Of a stretch of DNA of 64,000 nt, positions 40,896 to 50,847 are shown piece after piece. Each line of letters starts with the position of its first letter. The first letter of the stretch is position 1. The translations under genes were made by a program, and so were the position numbers. Location of the stretch: the NCBI GenBank assembly GCA_963753685.1, contig CAVWDE010000021.1:248001-312000 (forward strand). The letters are read 5' to 3'. The notes beneath the pieces were generated by a model. It was not told the origin of the DNA and searched no databases. It saw only the letters and a program-made list of their open reading frames with translations. This DNA is from DATAOG01 sp963753685 (GTDB lineage Bacteria; Pseudomonadota; Alphaproteobacteria; Geminicoccales; Geminicoccaceae).

Positions 40896-43778
40896 TTACG
40901 CCGCTTCGATGCGGCAAAGCGTGGTCTTGGTCTCCTGCATCTGCGTCACCGAGTCGTAGCCGTAGGTCTGGGCGGTGTTGGTGGATTCGCCGAGCACGTA
41001 GGGATCGGCGCCCTGCGGGTATTTGCTGCGCAGGTCCTGGCCCTCGTACCAGCCGCCGAAGTGGAACGGCATGAAGGCAACGCCCCTGCCGACCCGGTCG
41101 GTCAGCATGGCCATGACCTTGACCTTGCCGCCCTCGGGGCCGTGCACCCAGACCATCTGGCGGTCGCGGATGCCGACGTTGTTGGCATCGAACGGGTTGA
41201 TCTCGACGAACATGTCCTGCTGCAGCTCGGCGAGCCACGGGTTGGAGCGGGTCTCGTCGCCGCCGCCCTCGTATTCCACCAGCCGGCCCGAGGTCAGGAT
41301 GATCGGGAAGTCCTTGGCGAAATCCTTCTGCTGGATCGAGGCGTAGAGTGTCGGCACGCGCCAGGACTTGGTGTCCTGGTAGGTCGGGTAGTCGGCCACC
41401 AGGTCGCGGCGCGGGGTGTAGAGCGGCTCGCGGTGGATCGGCACCGGGTCGGGGAAGGTCCAGACCACGGAGCGCGCCTTGGCGTTGCCGTAGGGGGTGC
41501 AGCCGTGCTTGATCGCGACCCGCTGGATGCCGCCGGAGAGGTCGGTCTTCCAGTTGACCGCGGCGACGTTGGCGCCGCCGACCTTCTCGATCACGGCCTT
41601 CTCGTCGGCGGACAGATCGCCATCCCAGCCGAGCTTCTGAAGCATCGCCATCGTGAACTCGGGATATCCGTCCTCGATCTCCGAGCCCTGCGGGAAGCTG
41701 CCCTCGGCGAGCAGGTTCTGGCCCGCGCGCTCGACTCCGAAGCGGGCGCGGAAGCCCATCCCGCCCTCGGCGACCGACTTCGAGGTGTCGTACAGAACCG
41801 GCGTGCCCGGGTGCTTCATCTCGGGCGTGCCCCAGCAGGGCCAGGGCAGGCCATAGTAGTCGCCATCGCACGGGCCGCCCACCGCCTGCAGCGTCGTCTT
41901 GTCGAAGGTCTGCTGGTTGGCCATGTGCAGGCGCAGCCGCTCGGGCGAAATGCCGGTGTAACCGATCGTCCAGGTGCCGCGGTTGAACTCGCGGGTGATG
42001 TCCTCGACCAGCGGCTCTTCGCCGTTGACTTTGATGTTCTTGAACATCTGGTCGGCGAACCCGAGCTTCTTGGCGAGCAGATAGAGAATGACTTGGTCGG
42101 GCTTGGACTCGAACAGGGGATCGATGACCTTCTCGCGCCACTGCACCGAGCGGTTCGATGCGGTCACCGAGCCGTAGGTCTCGAACTGCGTCGAGGCCGG
42201 CAGGAGGTAGGTGTTGTCCTTGCGGTCGTGGAGCACGGCCGAGACGGTCGGGTAGGGATCGATCACGACCAAGAGGTCGAGCGCCTCCATCGCCTTCTTG
42301 ACGTCCGGCTGGCGGGTCTGCGAGTTGGGCGCGTGGCCCATGTAAACGAGCGCGTGGACGGCGGTCGGTTGGTCGAGGTTTTCCTTGGCCTCGAGCACGC
42401 CGTCGAACCAGCGCGATTCGGGAATGCCCTTGGCCTCCATGAGGTCCTTGGACGCAAACCGGCCGGCGAAGTAGTCGTAGTCGACCTCCCAGACCCGCGC
42501 CCAGTGCTTCCAGGCGCCTTCGGTCAGGCCATAGTAGCCCGGCAGGTCGTCCGGCAGGCAGCCGAGGTCGGTCGCCCCCTGGACGTTGTCGTGGCCGCGG
42601 AAGATGTTGGTGCCGCCGCCCGAAACGCCGACGTTGCCGAGCGCCAGCTGCAGGACGCAGTAGGCGCGGGTGTTGTTGTTGCCGCTCGTGTGCTGGGTCC
42701 CGCCCATGCACCAGACCAGCGTGCCGGGGCGGTTGTTGGCCATGATCATGGCCACCCGCTTGACCTGGGAGCCCGGTACGCCCGTGACTCGCTCGACCTC
42801 CGCGGGCGTCCACTTCTTCACCTCGTCGCGGATCTGGTCCATGCCCCAGACCCGCTGGCGGATGTACTCCTTGTCCTCCCAGCCGTTCTCGAAGATGTGC
42901 CAGAGGATGCCCCAGACCAGCGGGACGTCGGTGCCGGAGCGGAAGCGCACGTACTCGTCGGCGTGCGCCGCCGTCCGCGTGAACCGCGGGTCGCAGACGA
43001 TCAGCGGCGCATTGTTCTGCTCCTTGGCGCGCAGGATGTGGATCATCGCCACCGGATGCGCCTCGGCGGCGTTGGAGCCGATGAACAGCATCGCCCGTGA
43101 CTTGTGGATGTCATTGTAGGAGTTGGTCATCGCGCCATAGCCCCAGGTGTTCGCGACCCCTGCGACCGTGGTCGAATGACAGATGCGCGCCTGGTTGTCG
43201 CAATTGTTCGTACCCCAGAAGGCCGCGAACTTGCGATACAGATAGGCGCCCTCGTTGCTGTGCTTGGAGCCGCCGATCCAGTAGACCGCATCGGGCCCGT
43301 TGGCCTTGCGGATCTCGAGCAGCTTGTCGCCGATCTCGTTGATCGCCTGATCCCAGGGAATCTTCTGGTATTTGCCGTCGACCAGCTTCATCGGGTACTT
43401 GAGGCGCCGCTCGCCATGGCCGTGGTCGCGCACCGAAGCGCCCTTGGCGCAGTGGCCGCCGAGATTGAACGGGCTGTCGAAGCCCGGCTCCTGACGGGTC
43501 CAGACGCCGTTCTCGACCTCGGCGATCACCGTGCAGCCGACCGAGCAGTGGGTGCAGACGGTCTTGACCTGCTGGACCGCCGTGGCCGTGGCCGGGGTCT
43601 GCGCCGCGGCGCGGGTGACCATGCCGCCGCCCGCGAACGAGGCGGCCGCGACGCCGCTCGCGGCGAGGCCGGACCGGCTGAGGAAGGTCCGGCGGTCGAG
43701 CACGCTGCCGGTGAGCGCGGCGAGAGGGGTCGAGAGGCGCGCGCCGGTGGTGGCTCGGCTCGTCTTCTTGTGCAGCAT
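40896..43778 (-). CDS. Formate dehydrogenase catalytic subunit alpha (molybdopterin, Cys form, TAT-exported)
   Basis: A 960-residue molybdopterin oxidoreductase that oxidises formate to CO2. The twin-arginine signal is 'LDRRTFLSRSGLAASG' (RR at 29-30), so it is exported folded. The [4Fe-4S] cluster is held by Cys75, Cys78, Cys82 and Cys110 ('CTHCSVGC...GGHCAKGAS'). The active-site ligand is Cys200 in 'QARICHSTTVAG', with the catalytic His201 beside it; no selenocysteine codon is used. 'IFRGHDNVQGATDLG' near residue 390 and 'ILTSGRLVEYEGGGDETRSN' near 800 are typical. It is preceded by a small TAT peptide gene and followed by the Fe-S subunit. Confidence 0.94.
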   Translation of the reverse strand: MLHKKTSRATTGARLSTPLAALTGSVLDRRTFLSRSGLAASGVAAASFAGGGMVTRAAAQTPATATAVQQVKTVCTHCSVGCTVIAEVENGVWTRQEPGFDSPFNLGGHCAKGASVRDHGHGERRLKYPMKLVDGKYQKIPWDQAINEIGDKLLEIRKANGPDAVYWIGGSKHSNEGAYLYRKFAAFWGTNNCDNQARICHSTTVAGVANTWGYGAMTNSYNDIHKSRAMLFIGSNAAEAHPVAMIHILRAKEQNNAPLIVCDPRFTRTAAHADEYVRFRSGTDVPLVWGILWHIFENGWEDKEYIRQRVWGMDQIRDEVKKWTPAEVERVTGVPGSQVKRVAMIMANNRPGTLVWCMGGTQHTSGNNNTRAYCVLQLALGNVGVSGGGTNIFRGHDNVQGATDLGCLPDDLPGYYGLTEGAWKHWARVWEVDYDYFAGRFASKDLMEAKGIPESRWFDGVLEAKENLDQPTAVHALVYMGHAPNSQTRQPDVKKAMEALDLLVVIDPYPTVSAVLHDRKDNTYLLPASTQFETYGSVTASNRSVQWREKVIDPLFESKPDQVILYLLAKKLGFADQMFKNIKVNGEEPLVEDITREFNRGTWTIGYTGISPERLRLHMANQQTFDKTTLQAVGGPCDGDYYGLPWPCWGTPEMKHPGTPVLYDTSKSVAEGGMGFRARFGVERAGQNLLAEGSFPQGSEIEDGYPEFTMAMLQKLGWDGDLSADEKAVIEKVGGANVAAVNWKTDLSGGIQRVAIKHGCTPYGNAKARSVVWTFPDPVPIHREPLYTPRRDLVADYPTYQDTKSWRVPTLYASIQQKDFAKDFPIILTSGRLVEYEGGGDETRSNPWLAELQQDMFVEINPFDANNVGIRDRQMVWVHGPEGGKVKVMAMLTDRVGRGVAFMPFHFGGWYEGQDLRSKYPQGADPYVLGESTNTAQTYGYDSVTQMQETKTTLCRIEAA

Positions 43779-43822
43779 GATGGCTCTCCCTGGGCGCCTA
43801 AGGACGGGTCGCGGCCGACCGC

Positions 43823-44026
43823 TCAGAAGCGGGCGAGCTCGTAGACCTTCCTGACGTGCGCGGTCTCGCGATAGCCCTGAGCCTGCGCTTCGGGCTCGGC
43901 GGCCTTGGCCTCGCTGCGGCCATCGCTGGCGACCGCGGCCACCGCACCGGCCACGGCACCTAAGCTTGCGAGCTTGAGAAACTGGCGGCGTCCGCTCGCC
44001 TTGGCGTCGTCGTGATCGCTCGACAT
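43823..44026 (-). CDS. Formate dehydrogenase region TAT-signal small protein
   Basis: A 67-residue protein consisting of a twin-arginine signal ('SGRRQFLKLASLGAVAG') and a short tail ending 'GYRETAHVRKVYELARF'. This matches the conserved 'formate dehydrogenase region TAT target' family found directly upstream of fdh catalytic genes. It may assist export or assembly. Spacing to the catalytic gene is 44 bases. Confidence 0.9.
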   Translation of the reverse strand: MSSDHDDAKASGRRQFLKLASLGAVAGAVAAVASDGRSEAKAAEPEAQAQGYRETAHVRKVYELARF

Positions 44027-44119
44027 GGTTTGACCTCTCGCTGCCTTTCCGTCACCTGCGGCCGGGTCGGCTACAGGCTGTCGTCATCCGCGGCCGGTCG
44101 GCCGCCGGCCCGCCCGATC

Positions 44120-44777
44120 TCACTCGGCCATCGCGAAGGCGGTCGTCTCGATTGCCATGAAGGCGCGGCCGGTCGCACCGACCGGCGCGTACAGGACGGC
44201 CGCGCGCGCGCTCTCGAGATCGGTGAAGAACTGCGCCGCCCAAGCCGCCATGTGGCGCTCGAAGAAACGTCGCTGCACATCGAGCCCGGCCGGGGCCCCG
44301 AAGCTGCCGTCGATCAGGCCAGCCATCATCTCGCACAGCGCCGCAATGTGGTCCTCGGGCTCCGTCACCCCGGCGGCGCGCACGATACCGAGCTCGGCCA
44401 TCTGGCCGCGCAACCGCGCGAGCGGCTTCTCGTTCAGGAAGCCGGTCAGATAGTAGGAGGCGTAGGGGACCAGCTCGCCGCGGCCGACGCCGATGAACAG
44501 CTCGAAATACTCGTCCGCCACCCTGGCCGGGGTCGCCCGCGCCGCTTGGACGGCGAGCGCCCTGATGCCCTGACCGAGCGGCGTGCTCGTCACCCTTCAG
44601 TTCGGCCGCGACGTCCAGCAGGGTCTGATCGGCTGGCGCCGCGAGCAGGCGCGCGAGCAACCGATAGACCCGCGCCCGGAGCTCGTCCTCCGGGTCTACT
44701 ATCGCCGCCACGCCCACACGGGCTGGCGCAGGTGCTTGGCCAGCCTGCACGCTCCCGACTGCCTCTTTTGCCAACAC
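44120..44777 (-). CDS. TorD/DmsD-type molybdoenzyme chaperone (apparent frameshift near 44585)
   Basis: A redox-enzyme maturation chaperone that binds the TAT signal of the apo-enzyme. The N-terminal part ('PEDELRARVYRLLARLLAAP') continues in another frame as 'TPLGQGIRALAVQAARATPA', then 'EYFELFIGVGRGELVPYASY' and 'YLTGFLNEKPLARLRGQM', which is the conserved TorD family core, and 'EDHIAALCEMMAGLI' near the end. Removing one base near 44585 joins them as 'ELKGDETPLGQ'. Repaired length is about 218 residues. The start is uncertain: TTG 44777 is the longest, and GTG codons just inside are alternatives. Confidence 0.8.
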
Positions 44778-44961
44778 TGCAGCTTAGGCTTGTTGTAATT
44801 CGAAACTACTCCGCCGCTTGGCGTGGCGCAAGCACTCGCGCGCCGAATGCAATGACTTACGATTTGATGCGTTTTTTCTCTATTTCATCTGCTGTCGAAA
44901 AAATCATACAATTCTGCAGTTGCCTTAGGGCCGCTTCGGCGCTGGTTGCGGCGCCGCGGAC

Positions 44962-45537
44962 TCATCGGCAACTCCGCCTGCCTTCTGCGTCCTTGGCGTC
45001 GCTGCCTTCGATCGCCGGAAGTTCGGCGAATGCCGCATCATCGCCGTCTCGATCCGATGGCTGGACCGACAATGGTTCGACCGATGGGGGCTCGGCGGGC
45101 GACTGCGCGGCCGCCGCCTCGAGCCGATCGAGCATGCCGCGACCGACCTGATAGGCGGTGCGCACGATCTGCGGCGTGATGCCAATGTGGCTGTAGTCCT
45201 CGCCGTACTCGACCAGGCCGTCGAGGTTGGCAAGCACCGGATCGCTGCGCCAGAGCCGTTGAAGAGCGAGCTTGCGGAGCTCGGCCGGAACGCCCGCCCG
45301 GAGGAAGACCGTGAAGTCGGACCCGTAGGTCAGGCTCTCGATATCGGGCAAGGACGCCGGATCGACCGCTGCGTCGGGAAGGTCCGGCCCTGGGGCAGCT
45401 GGAGATGTCGGCGACACCACCTGCGTAGGACTTGGGGGTGAGGCGGTCGCGGGTGCCGGGTCGGATTGTTCGGCCTGTACACGAGCCGCGTTCTTGCGCC
45501 GCGACCAGCGCCGGACGAAGCCCTCGTCGTCAGCCAT
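44962..45537 (-). CDS. DUF3306 domain protein
   Basis: A 191-residue protein of the DUF3306 family, found next to formate dehydrogenase genes. It starts 'MADDEGFVRRWSRRKNAARV' and has the core 'DIESLTYGSDFTVFLRAGVP', 'ELRKLALQRLWRSDPVLANL' and 'GLVEYGEDYSHIG' near residues 85-135. The C-terminal third is acidic and low in complexity. Near 44988 a second frame, 'GVADESAAPQPAPKRP', looks a better ending than 'RRSCR', so another single-base error is possible. Its start overlaps the end of the DUF3305 gene. Confidence 0.82.
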   Translation of the reverse strand: MADDEGFVRRWSRRKNAARVQAEQSDPAPATASPPSPTQVVSPTSPAAPGPDLPDAAVDPASLPDIESLTYGSDFTVFLRAGVPAELRKLALQRLWRSDPVLANLDGLVEYGEDYSHIGITPQIVRTAYQVGRGMLDRLEAAAAQSPAEPPSVEPLSVQPSDRDGDDAAFAELPAIEGSDAKDAEGRRSCR

Positions 45538-46069
45538 GGTCGCTGGCCGGCCTCTCGCCTGGGGCGGGATCATCAAACCCCGCGCCGGCCGCGACCACGG
45601 TCGCACCCTTTTTGCGCTTGCGCTTGACGAACGGCCGCTCGACGTGGTGGCGGGCGACGAACGCCTCGAGCCAGGCGATCACCGATTCGGGCATCGGCAC
45701 GCCCTCGACGATCTCGTCGCCGCTCGACTGATAGCTCTCCGCCTCCACGGGCGACGCCGTGATCAGCAAGGGCTGAAAGGGGTTTGGCCCCGGCTCGGGC
45801 GCCGGCCGCAGCACGACGTAGACGCGCGGCGGTTGCTGCGCGAGGTTCAGGAGATAGGCATCGGTCTCGGTGCGGTGCAGCGCGAGCGGCAGGTTGGCGG
45901 CGTGGAAGTGGGTCCAGCTCGCGCCCCGCAGCAGTTCGCGCCATTCAACCCCGACCGGCGGCGCACCGGGCAGCACCGAGACCGGGCGCCACACCCAGTC
46001 CTGCCAGGGGCTGGTGCTCCGGCGCCGCTCGATCACGACGCCGAGTGGCATGCAGACACTGCGTTCCAT
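45530..46069 (-). CDS. DUF3305 domain protein
   Basis: A 179-residue protein of the DUF3305 family, the usual partner of DUF3306. Signatures are 'PLGVVIERRRSTSPWQDWVW' near residue 8, 'HFHAANLPLALHRTETDAYL' near 55, 'QPPRVYVVLRP' near 80, and 'VPMPESVIAWLEAFVARHHV' near 125. The tail is basic ('KRKRKKGA'). The overlap with DUF3306 implies translational coupling. Both lie upstream of the TorD-type chaperone and probably help mature the dehydrogenase. Confidence 0.85.
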   Translation of the reverse strand: MERSVCMPLGVVIERRRSTSPWQDWVWRPVSVLPGAPPVGVEWRELLRGASWTHFHAANLPLALHRTETDAYLLNLAQQPPRVYVVLRPAPEPGPNPFQPLLITASPVEAESYQSSGDEIVEGVPMPESVIAWLEAFVARHHVERPFVKRKRKKGATVVAAGAGFDDPAPGERPASDHG

Positions 46070-46103
46070 GATCACCCGAATCTACGGCAGTCACCGGAAA
46101 AGG

Positions 46104-46986
46104 CTAGCCCCGCTCGATCGGCAAGGTCGGGTCGCGCGCCCATTCGGCCATCGAGGCGTCGTACAGGGCCAAATTGGCGTAGCCCAGGCGGTGCAGGAGG
46201 AAGAGGCCCATGGTCGCCGAGATGCCGCCGCCGCAATAGCAGACGATCCGCCCGGCCTGCGGTGCCCCAAGCGCCTCGATCCGGCGTTCGGCCTCGTCGA
46301 GCGCGATGAATCGGCTCGACTCGGGGTCGGTCAGCGCGGGCCAGGGCAGGTTGACGCTGCGCGGGATGCGCCCCGGGCGGCCGTAGCGGGACGGCTCCTC
46401 GCCCTTGAAGTCCGCCTCGCTCAGCGTGTTGATCAGGCAGACGCCGGGCTGGTCGATCGCGGCGCGCACGACATCCTTATCGACAATCAGCCCCGGGCGG
46501 GGGCGAGCCGTAAAAGTTGCGGGCGGATAGCTGCCGGGCTCGGTCGTGACCGGACGGCCTTCGGCCAGCCACTTGTCGAAGCCGCCATCGAGCACCGCCG
46601 CATCGTCGAAACCCATGAGGTGCAGCATCCACCAGACGCGGGTCGCCCACATCACCGGCCCGCGGCTGTAGAGCACGACGCGGGTGCCCGTCGCCGATGC
46701 CGTGGCGGGACATGACCTTGGCGAACTCGGCCGGCGGCAGCATCATGAAGTTGACCGCGGCGTCGCGTCGCGACAGCTCGCCCGGGAGGTCGAGGAAGCC
46801 GGCCCCCGGGATGTGGCCGGTTTCGTAGTCCGCGCGCCCGGCCTCCGGATGGTAGGGCACGGCCTCGCCGGGCGCCGCCGGCCGGAGGTGGGTCGTGCAC
46901 TCGAAAATCCGCAGATCCGCGTCGTCGAGGTGCGCCTCGAGCCACGCCGTCTGCACCAGACAGCCGGGATCGTGGTCGCGTGCCAT
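46104..46986 (-). CDS. Sulfurtransferase with two rhodanese domains (apparent frameshift at 46687-46689)
   Basis: A thiosulfate/3-mercaptopyruvate sulfurtransferase-like protein. The first rhodanese domain begins 'CLVQTAWLEAHLDDADLRIF' and has 'YETGHIPGAGFLDLPGELS'. After 'SRHGIGDG' the frame breaks; 'VVLYSRGPVMWATRVWWMLH' continues in the other frame, followed by the second domain with the active Cys in 'RIVCYCGGGISATM'. Removing one G from the GGG run restores 293 residues. Such an enzyme could supply sulfur for activating the formate dehydrogenase cofactor, which would fit its location, but that is inference. Confidence 0.83.
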
Positions 46987-47097
46987 GGCTCTGCCTCCCT
47001 CCGGTTAAGCCGCCGCAACCGTGTCGCCCTTGCAAGGCCGGGGGTTCGGCTGCGACAATGCCTTAAGACCGAGATCGAGGACTGTACGAGCAAACGC

Positions 47098-49170
47098 ATG
47101 GAACTCAAAGGCAAACGGCTGCTGGTCTGCAACTGCGAGGTCAGCATGGCGCTCGACGGCAAGGCGCTGGCCCGTGCCTGCGCGGCCAAGGGCGAGGCGC
47201 CCGAGGTGCACACCCAGCTCTGCCGGGCCCAGCTCGGTCGCTTCCAGGAGGCGGTCGCGGCCGGTGAGGCGCTGCTGGTCGGGTGCACCCAGGAGGTCCC
47301 GCGGTTCGAGGCGGCACGAGCCGAGTTCGGCCCCGATACGCCGGTCGCCTACGTCAACATCCGCGAGCGTGCCGGCTGGGCGGAGCAGGGGCCTGCAGCC
47401 CTGCCGAAGATCGCAGCGCTGCTCGCCGAGGCCGCGATCGAGGTCCCGCCCTGCGCCAGCCTGACCCTGCGGTCGGCCGGGGAATGTCTGATCTACGGGC
47501 GCGACGAGCAGGCGCTGGAGGCCGCCAAGCAGCTGGCGTCCCGGCTCTCGGTCACGGTCATCCTGGCCGCCTCGGCCGACGTGATTCCGCCGCGCACCAT
47601 GGACGTGCCGATCTTCCAGGGCCAGGTCACGCAGGCCGCGGGCCATCTCGGTGCCTTCGAGCTGACGTTCGACGGCTTCGCCCAGATGGTGGTGTCGTCG
47701 CGCGCGGCGCTGGCCTTCGAGCGGGCGAGGGACGGGGTCGCGACGCGTTTCGATCTGATCCTGGACCTTGGCGGCGGCGCGCCCCTCTTTCCGGCGCCTG
47801 CCAAGCGCGACGGCTATTTCAAGCCGGACCCCGGCAGCCCCGCGGCGGTCCAGCGCGCGCTGTTCGATCTCACCGATCTGGTCGGCGAGTTCGAGAAGCC
47901 CCGCTACGTCCAGTTCGAGCCAGAGCTGTGCGCCCATTCGCGCTCGCGCCGCACCGGCTGCACCCGCTGCCTCGAGGTCTGCCCGGCGGCCGCGATCCAG
48001 CCGGCGGGCGATGTGGTCGCGATCGATCCCTACCTGTGCGGCGGCTGCGGCGCCTGCCACAGCGTCTGCCCGACCGGTGCGGCGGCGTATGCCTATCCGC
48101 CGGCGAGCACGGTCCTCGAGCGGCTGCGCGCGCTCCTGACGACCTACCGGCAGAGTGGCGGAGAGCACCCCGCGCTCCTGGCCCACGACGATGCCCATGG
48201 CGGCGAGCTGATCTCGCTCCTCAGCCGCTTCGGCCGCGGCCTGCCCGCGAACGTGATCCCATTCGCGCTCAACGAGGTGACCCAGCTCGGCCTGGATGCG
48301 ATCCTGGCCGCGTTCGCCTATGGCGCCGAGCGGCTGCTGGTGCTGGTGCCGCCCAAGCGGCGGGATGAGCTTGCGGGCCTCGAGGCCCAGTTCACCTACG
48401 CCGATGCCGTGCTCGGTGGGCTCGGTTACGGCCAGGGTCGGCTCGAGCTGGTGCTGGAGGACGATCCGGATGCGGTCGAGCTGCGCCTGTTCGAGACGGC
48501 ACCGGCGGGCCGGATGCCGGCCGCGAGCTTCCTGCCGATGGGCGGCAAGCGGTCGCTGCTGCGCCTGGCGCTGCAGGAACTGCACGCGGCGGCGCCGGCG
48601 CCGGTCGACCAGCTGCCGCTGCCGGCCGGGGCACCGTTCGGCCGGGTCGTGGTCGACACCGCGGGCTGCACCTTGTGCCTTGCCTGCGTCGGCGCCTGCC
48701 CGACCGGCGCGCTCCAGGACAATCCCGAACGGCCGGAGCTCCGTTTTCTCGAAGACGCCTGCGTCCAGTGCGGGCTCTGCGCCAACACCTGCCCCGAGCA
48801 CGTGATCAAGCTCGAGCCGCGCCTCAACTTCATCGACGAGGCGCGCCAGCCGATCCCGATCAAGCAGGAAGCGCCGTTCGAATGCATCCGCTGCGGCAAG
48901 CCGTTCGGGACCCGGGCCTCAATTGAGAAAATCATCGAGAAACTCGGCGCAAAGAACTGGATGTACATGGATTCCGCGGCGATCGATCGGATCCGGATGT
49001 GCGACGACTGCCGGGTGATCGTGCAGTTCGAGGTGACCGACAATCCGTTCGGAGCGGCGCCGCGCCCGCGGCCGCGCACGACCGACGACTACCTGCGCGA
49101 GCGCGAGGAGATCGAGGCAGCCCGGGCCAAGCTCGCCGCCGAACGCGGCGGCAACGGCAGCAACGCGTAG
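47098..49170 (+). CDS. Large multi-cluster 4Fe-4S protein of the formate dehydrogenase locus
   Basis: A 690-residue cytosolic iron-sulfur protein. The N-terminus 'GKRLLVCNCEVSMALDGKAL' is followed by several ferredoxin-type clusters: 'CTRCLEVCPAAAI' near residue 290, 'CGGCGACHSVCPTGAA' near 315, 'CTLCLACVGACPTGAL' near 525 and 'CVQCGLCANTCPEHVI' near 555. Two further CxxC pairs, 'CIRCGKPFG' and 'CDDCRV', lie near the C-terminus. Proteins of this kind occur in alphaproteobacterial fdh loci beside DUF3305/3306. It may carry electrons to or from the dehydrogenase or its maturation system. It is divergent from the sulfurtransferase gene. Confidence 0.85.
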   Translation: MELKGKRLLVCNCEVSMALDGKALARACAAKGEAPEVHTQLCRAQLGRFQEAVAAGEALLVGCTQEVPRFEAARAEFGPDTPVAYVNIRERAGWAEQGPAALPKIAALLAEAAIEVPPCASLTLRSAGECLIYGRDEQALEAAKQLASRLSVTVILAASADVIPPRTMDVPIFQGQVTQAAGHLGAFELTFDGFAQMVVSSRAALAFERARDGVATRFDLILDLGGGAPLFPAPAKRDGYFKPDPGSPAAVQRALFDLTDLVGEFEKPRYVQFEPELCAHSRSRRTGCTRCLEVCPAAAIQPAGDVVAIDPYLCGGCGACHSVCPTGAAAYAYPPASTVLERLRALLTTYRQSGGEHPALLAHDDAHGGELISLLSRFGRGLPANVIPFALNEVTQLGLDAILAAFAYGAERLLVLVPPKRRDELAGLEAQFTYADAVLGGLGYGQGRLELVLEDDPDAVELRLFETAPAGRMPAASFLPMGGKRSLLRLALQELHAAAPAPVDQLPLPAGAPFGRVVVDTAGCTLCLACVGACPTGALQDNPERPELRFLEDACVQCGLCANTCPEHVIKLEPRLNFIDEARQPIPIKQEAPFECIRCGKPFGTRASIEKIIEKLGAKNWMYMDSAAIDRIRMCDDCRVIVQFEVTDNPFGAAPRPRPRTTDDYLREREEIEAARAKLAAERGGNGSNA

Positions 49171-49175
49171 CCGTC

Positions 49176-50331
49176 TCAGCGCACCATCGGCTGCCGCGGA
49201 GCGGTGGTCAGGACCTCCGGGCCGTGGTCTGCCAGCAGGACCGTGTCGGAGACGAAGTAGTCGCCCTGGCCGGTGCCCATCAGCCAGGACAGGATGTGGA
49301 AGGTCATGCCGGTCTCGATCACGAGGTCGCTGTCATGGCGCAGGCCGGTCACCCGGTTGCCGCCGGTCCAACTCGGCGGGCAGCCGATCCCGACCAGATA
49401 GCCGCAGTGGTGGCGGCGGTAGTGGGCGAGCCCGGCGGCGTCGACCACCCGCTGCCAGGCACCGTAGATTTCGCGGGCGAGGGCGCCCGGGCGCAGGGCC
49501 GCCAGCACGGCGTCGAACGCTTCGAGGCAGACCTTGGCCATGCGCTCGGAGCCTGGCGGCGTGACGCCGAGGAACACCAGGCGCCCCATGGGCGCGTGGT
49601 AGCGCCGGATGCAGCCGGCAAGTTCGAGAAAGACCGCATCGTCCGCGGCCAGGACGCCATCCCCCCAGGTCGTGTGCTCCTCGCCGAGCCGCGCAGTGGG
49701 TCGGATGAACGGCCCGAAGCCGGGGTAGGTGCCGCCGGCCAGGGTCATCGCGCGCTGGCATTCGGCCGCGACCGAGCGCTCGCTGGCGCCAGCCCGGATG
49801 GCCTCGATCGCCGCGGTCATGGCGGCATCGGAGACGCGGGCGGCGGCGCGCATGCAGGCCTGCTCGGCCGGGCTCTTGACCAGCCGCAGGGCGTCGACCA
49901 GGCCGGTCACGTCCTGCCAGTCCACATCCGGCAAGCGCTGCATCAGGCTCTCGGCGAGGCCGAACGGCAGGCCGGCGGACCATGTCTCGATGCCGATCCG
50001 GCGGCGGCGCTGCCTGCGCCCGCTCAGCAGACGCACCATGACATCGGCCGCGGTCTCGTGGTCGGCATGGCCCTCGAAGCGGGCGTTGCGCACCTGGTGC
50101 GCGATGGTCACGCTCTCCATGGCGCGGGTGGTCAGCACCAGCTCGCCTGCGGCCGGGATCAGGAGGATGTGGGGCGCGAAATAGCCCCAGTGGTCGAGGC
50201 CGGTGAGGTAGACGATGTTCTCGGGCGTCGAGATCAGGCAGATCTCGAGTCTCCAGCGCCGCCATGCGCGCGCGGACGGCGGCGAGGCGGGCCTGGTACT
50301 CGGCCTCGTCGAAGCTCAGAGCATCCCGCAT
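49176..50331 (-). CDS. M24 family metallopeptidase, DoeA/ectoine hydrolase-like (apparent frameshift near 50250)
   Basis: A pita-bread-fold M24 protein. The N-terminal 'MRDALSFDEAEYQARLAAVR' breaks after about 27 codons; the expected 'PENIVYLTGLDHWG' and 'ELVLTTRAMESVTIAHQV' follow in another frame to the end. Removing one base near 50250 restores 384 residues. The catalytic domain has 'KSPAEQACMRAAARVSDAAM' near residue 155, 'AVFLELAGCIRRYHAPMGRL' near 235, 'HHCGYLVGIGCPPSWTG' near 300 and 'VIETGMTFHILSW' near 335. Several metal ligands of true aminopeptidases are replaced, as in ectoine hydrolase DoeA. Substrate remains a guess. Confidence 0.82.
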
Positions 50332-50351
50332 CGGCGCCGGCGGGGGATGGG

Positions 50352-50837
50352 TCAGGCGTCCTCGGCGGCGAGCCGGACGAGCCCGTCGCCATCGAGGCGG
50401 TAGGGCAGCCAGTCCTGGACGTGCTTGAAGCCCAGGCGCCGGTAGAAATCACGGGCCGGGTTCCAGTGCAGCACCGAGAGCGCCAGATGCACCGAGCCGC
50501 GCTCGAGCGCGATCCCGGCGAGCCGGACCATGAGCCTACGGCCGACCCCCTGACCGCGCGCCGCTTCGGCGACGAAGATGTCCTCGACCCAGAGCTCGGG
50601 CCGGCCCGCGAAGGTCGAATAGGTGTGGTAGAAGAGCGCGAAGCCGATCACGGCACCCGCGGCCTCGGCGAGCAGGCATTCGAAGCAGGGGTGCTCACCG
50701 AAGCCGTCGCGCAGGACGTCGACCTCGCTGATCCGGACCTGATCGGTCAGGTTCTCGTAGTCGGCGAGCGCCCGGATCTGCCGGACGATGGTCGCGGCGT
50801 CGGCGTCGGTCGCCATCCGGATGGTCACTTCCGACAT
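50352..50837 (-). CDS. GNAT family N-acetyltransferase
   Basis: A 161-residue single-domain acetyltransferase. 'IRALADYENLTDQVRISEVD' near residue 22 resembles the diamine acetyltransferase (SSAT-like) group. The acetyl-CoA loop is 'VAEAARGQGVGRRLMVRLAG' near 95-110, and 'LSVLHWNPARDFYRRLGFK' near 125 is the usual end of the fold. A polyamine or thialysine-type substrate is possible. The ATG at 50837 is the family start; the open frame upstream is not coding. Confidence 0.87.
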   Translation of the reverse strand: MSEVTIRMATDADAATIVRQIRALADYENLTDQVRISEVDVLRDGFGEHPCFECLLAEAAGAVIGFALFYHTYSTFAGRPELWVEDIFVAEAARGQGVGRRLMVRLAGIALERGSVHLALSVLHWNPARDFYRRLGFKHVQDWLPYRLDGDGLVRLAAEDA

Positions 50838-50847
50838 CGCCAAGGCC

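Noticed and set aside
40896..43778. Possible selenocysteine formate dehydrogenase
   Set aside because: The active-site position is an ordinary Cys codon (Cys200) and the frame has no internal TGA, so no selenocysteine insertion is needed.
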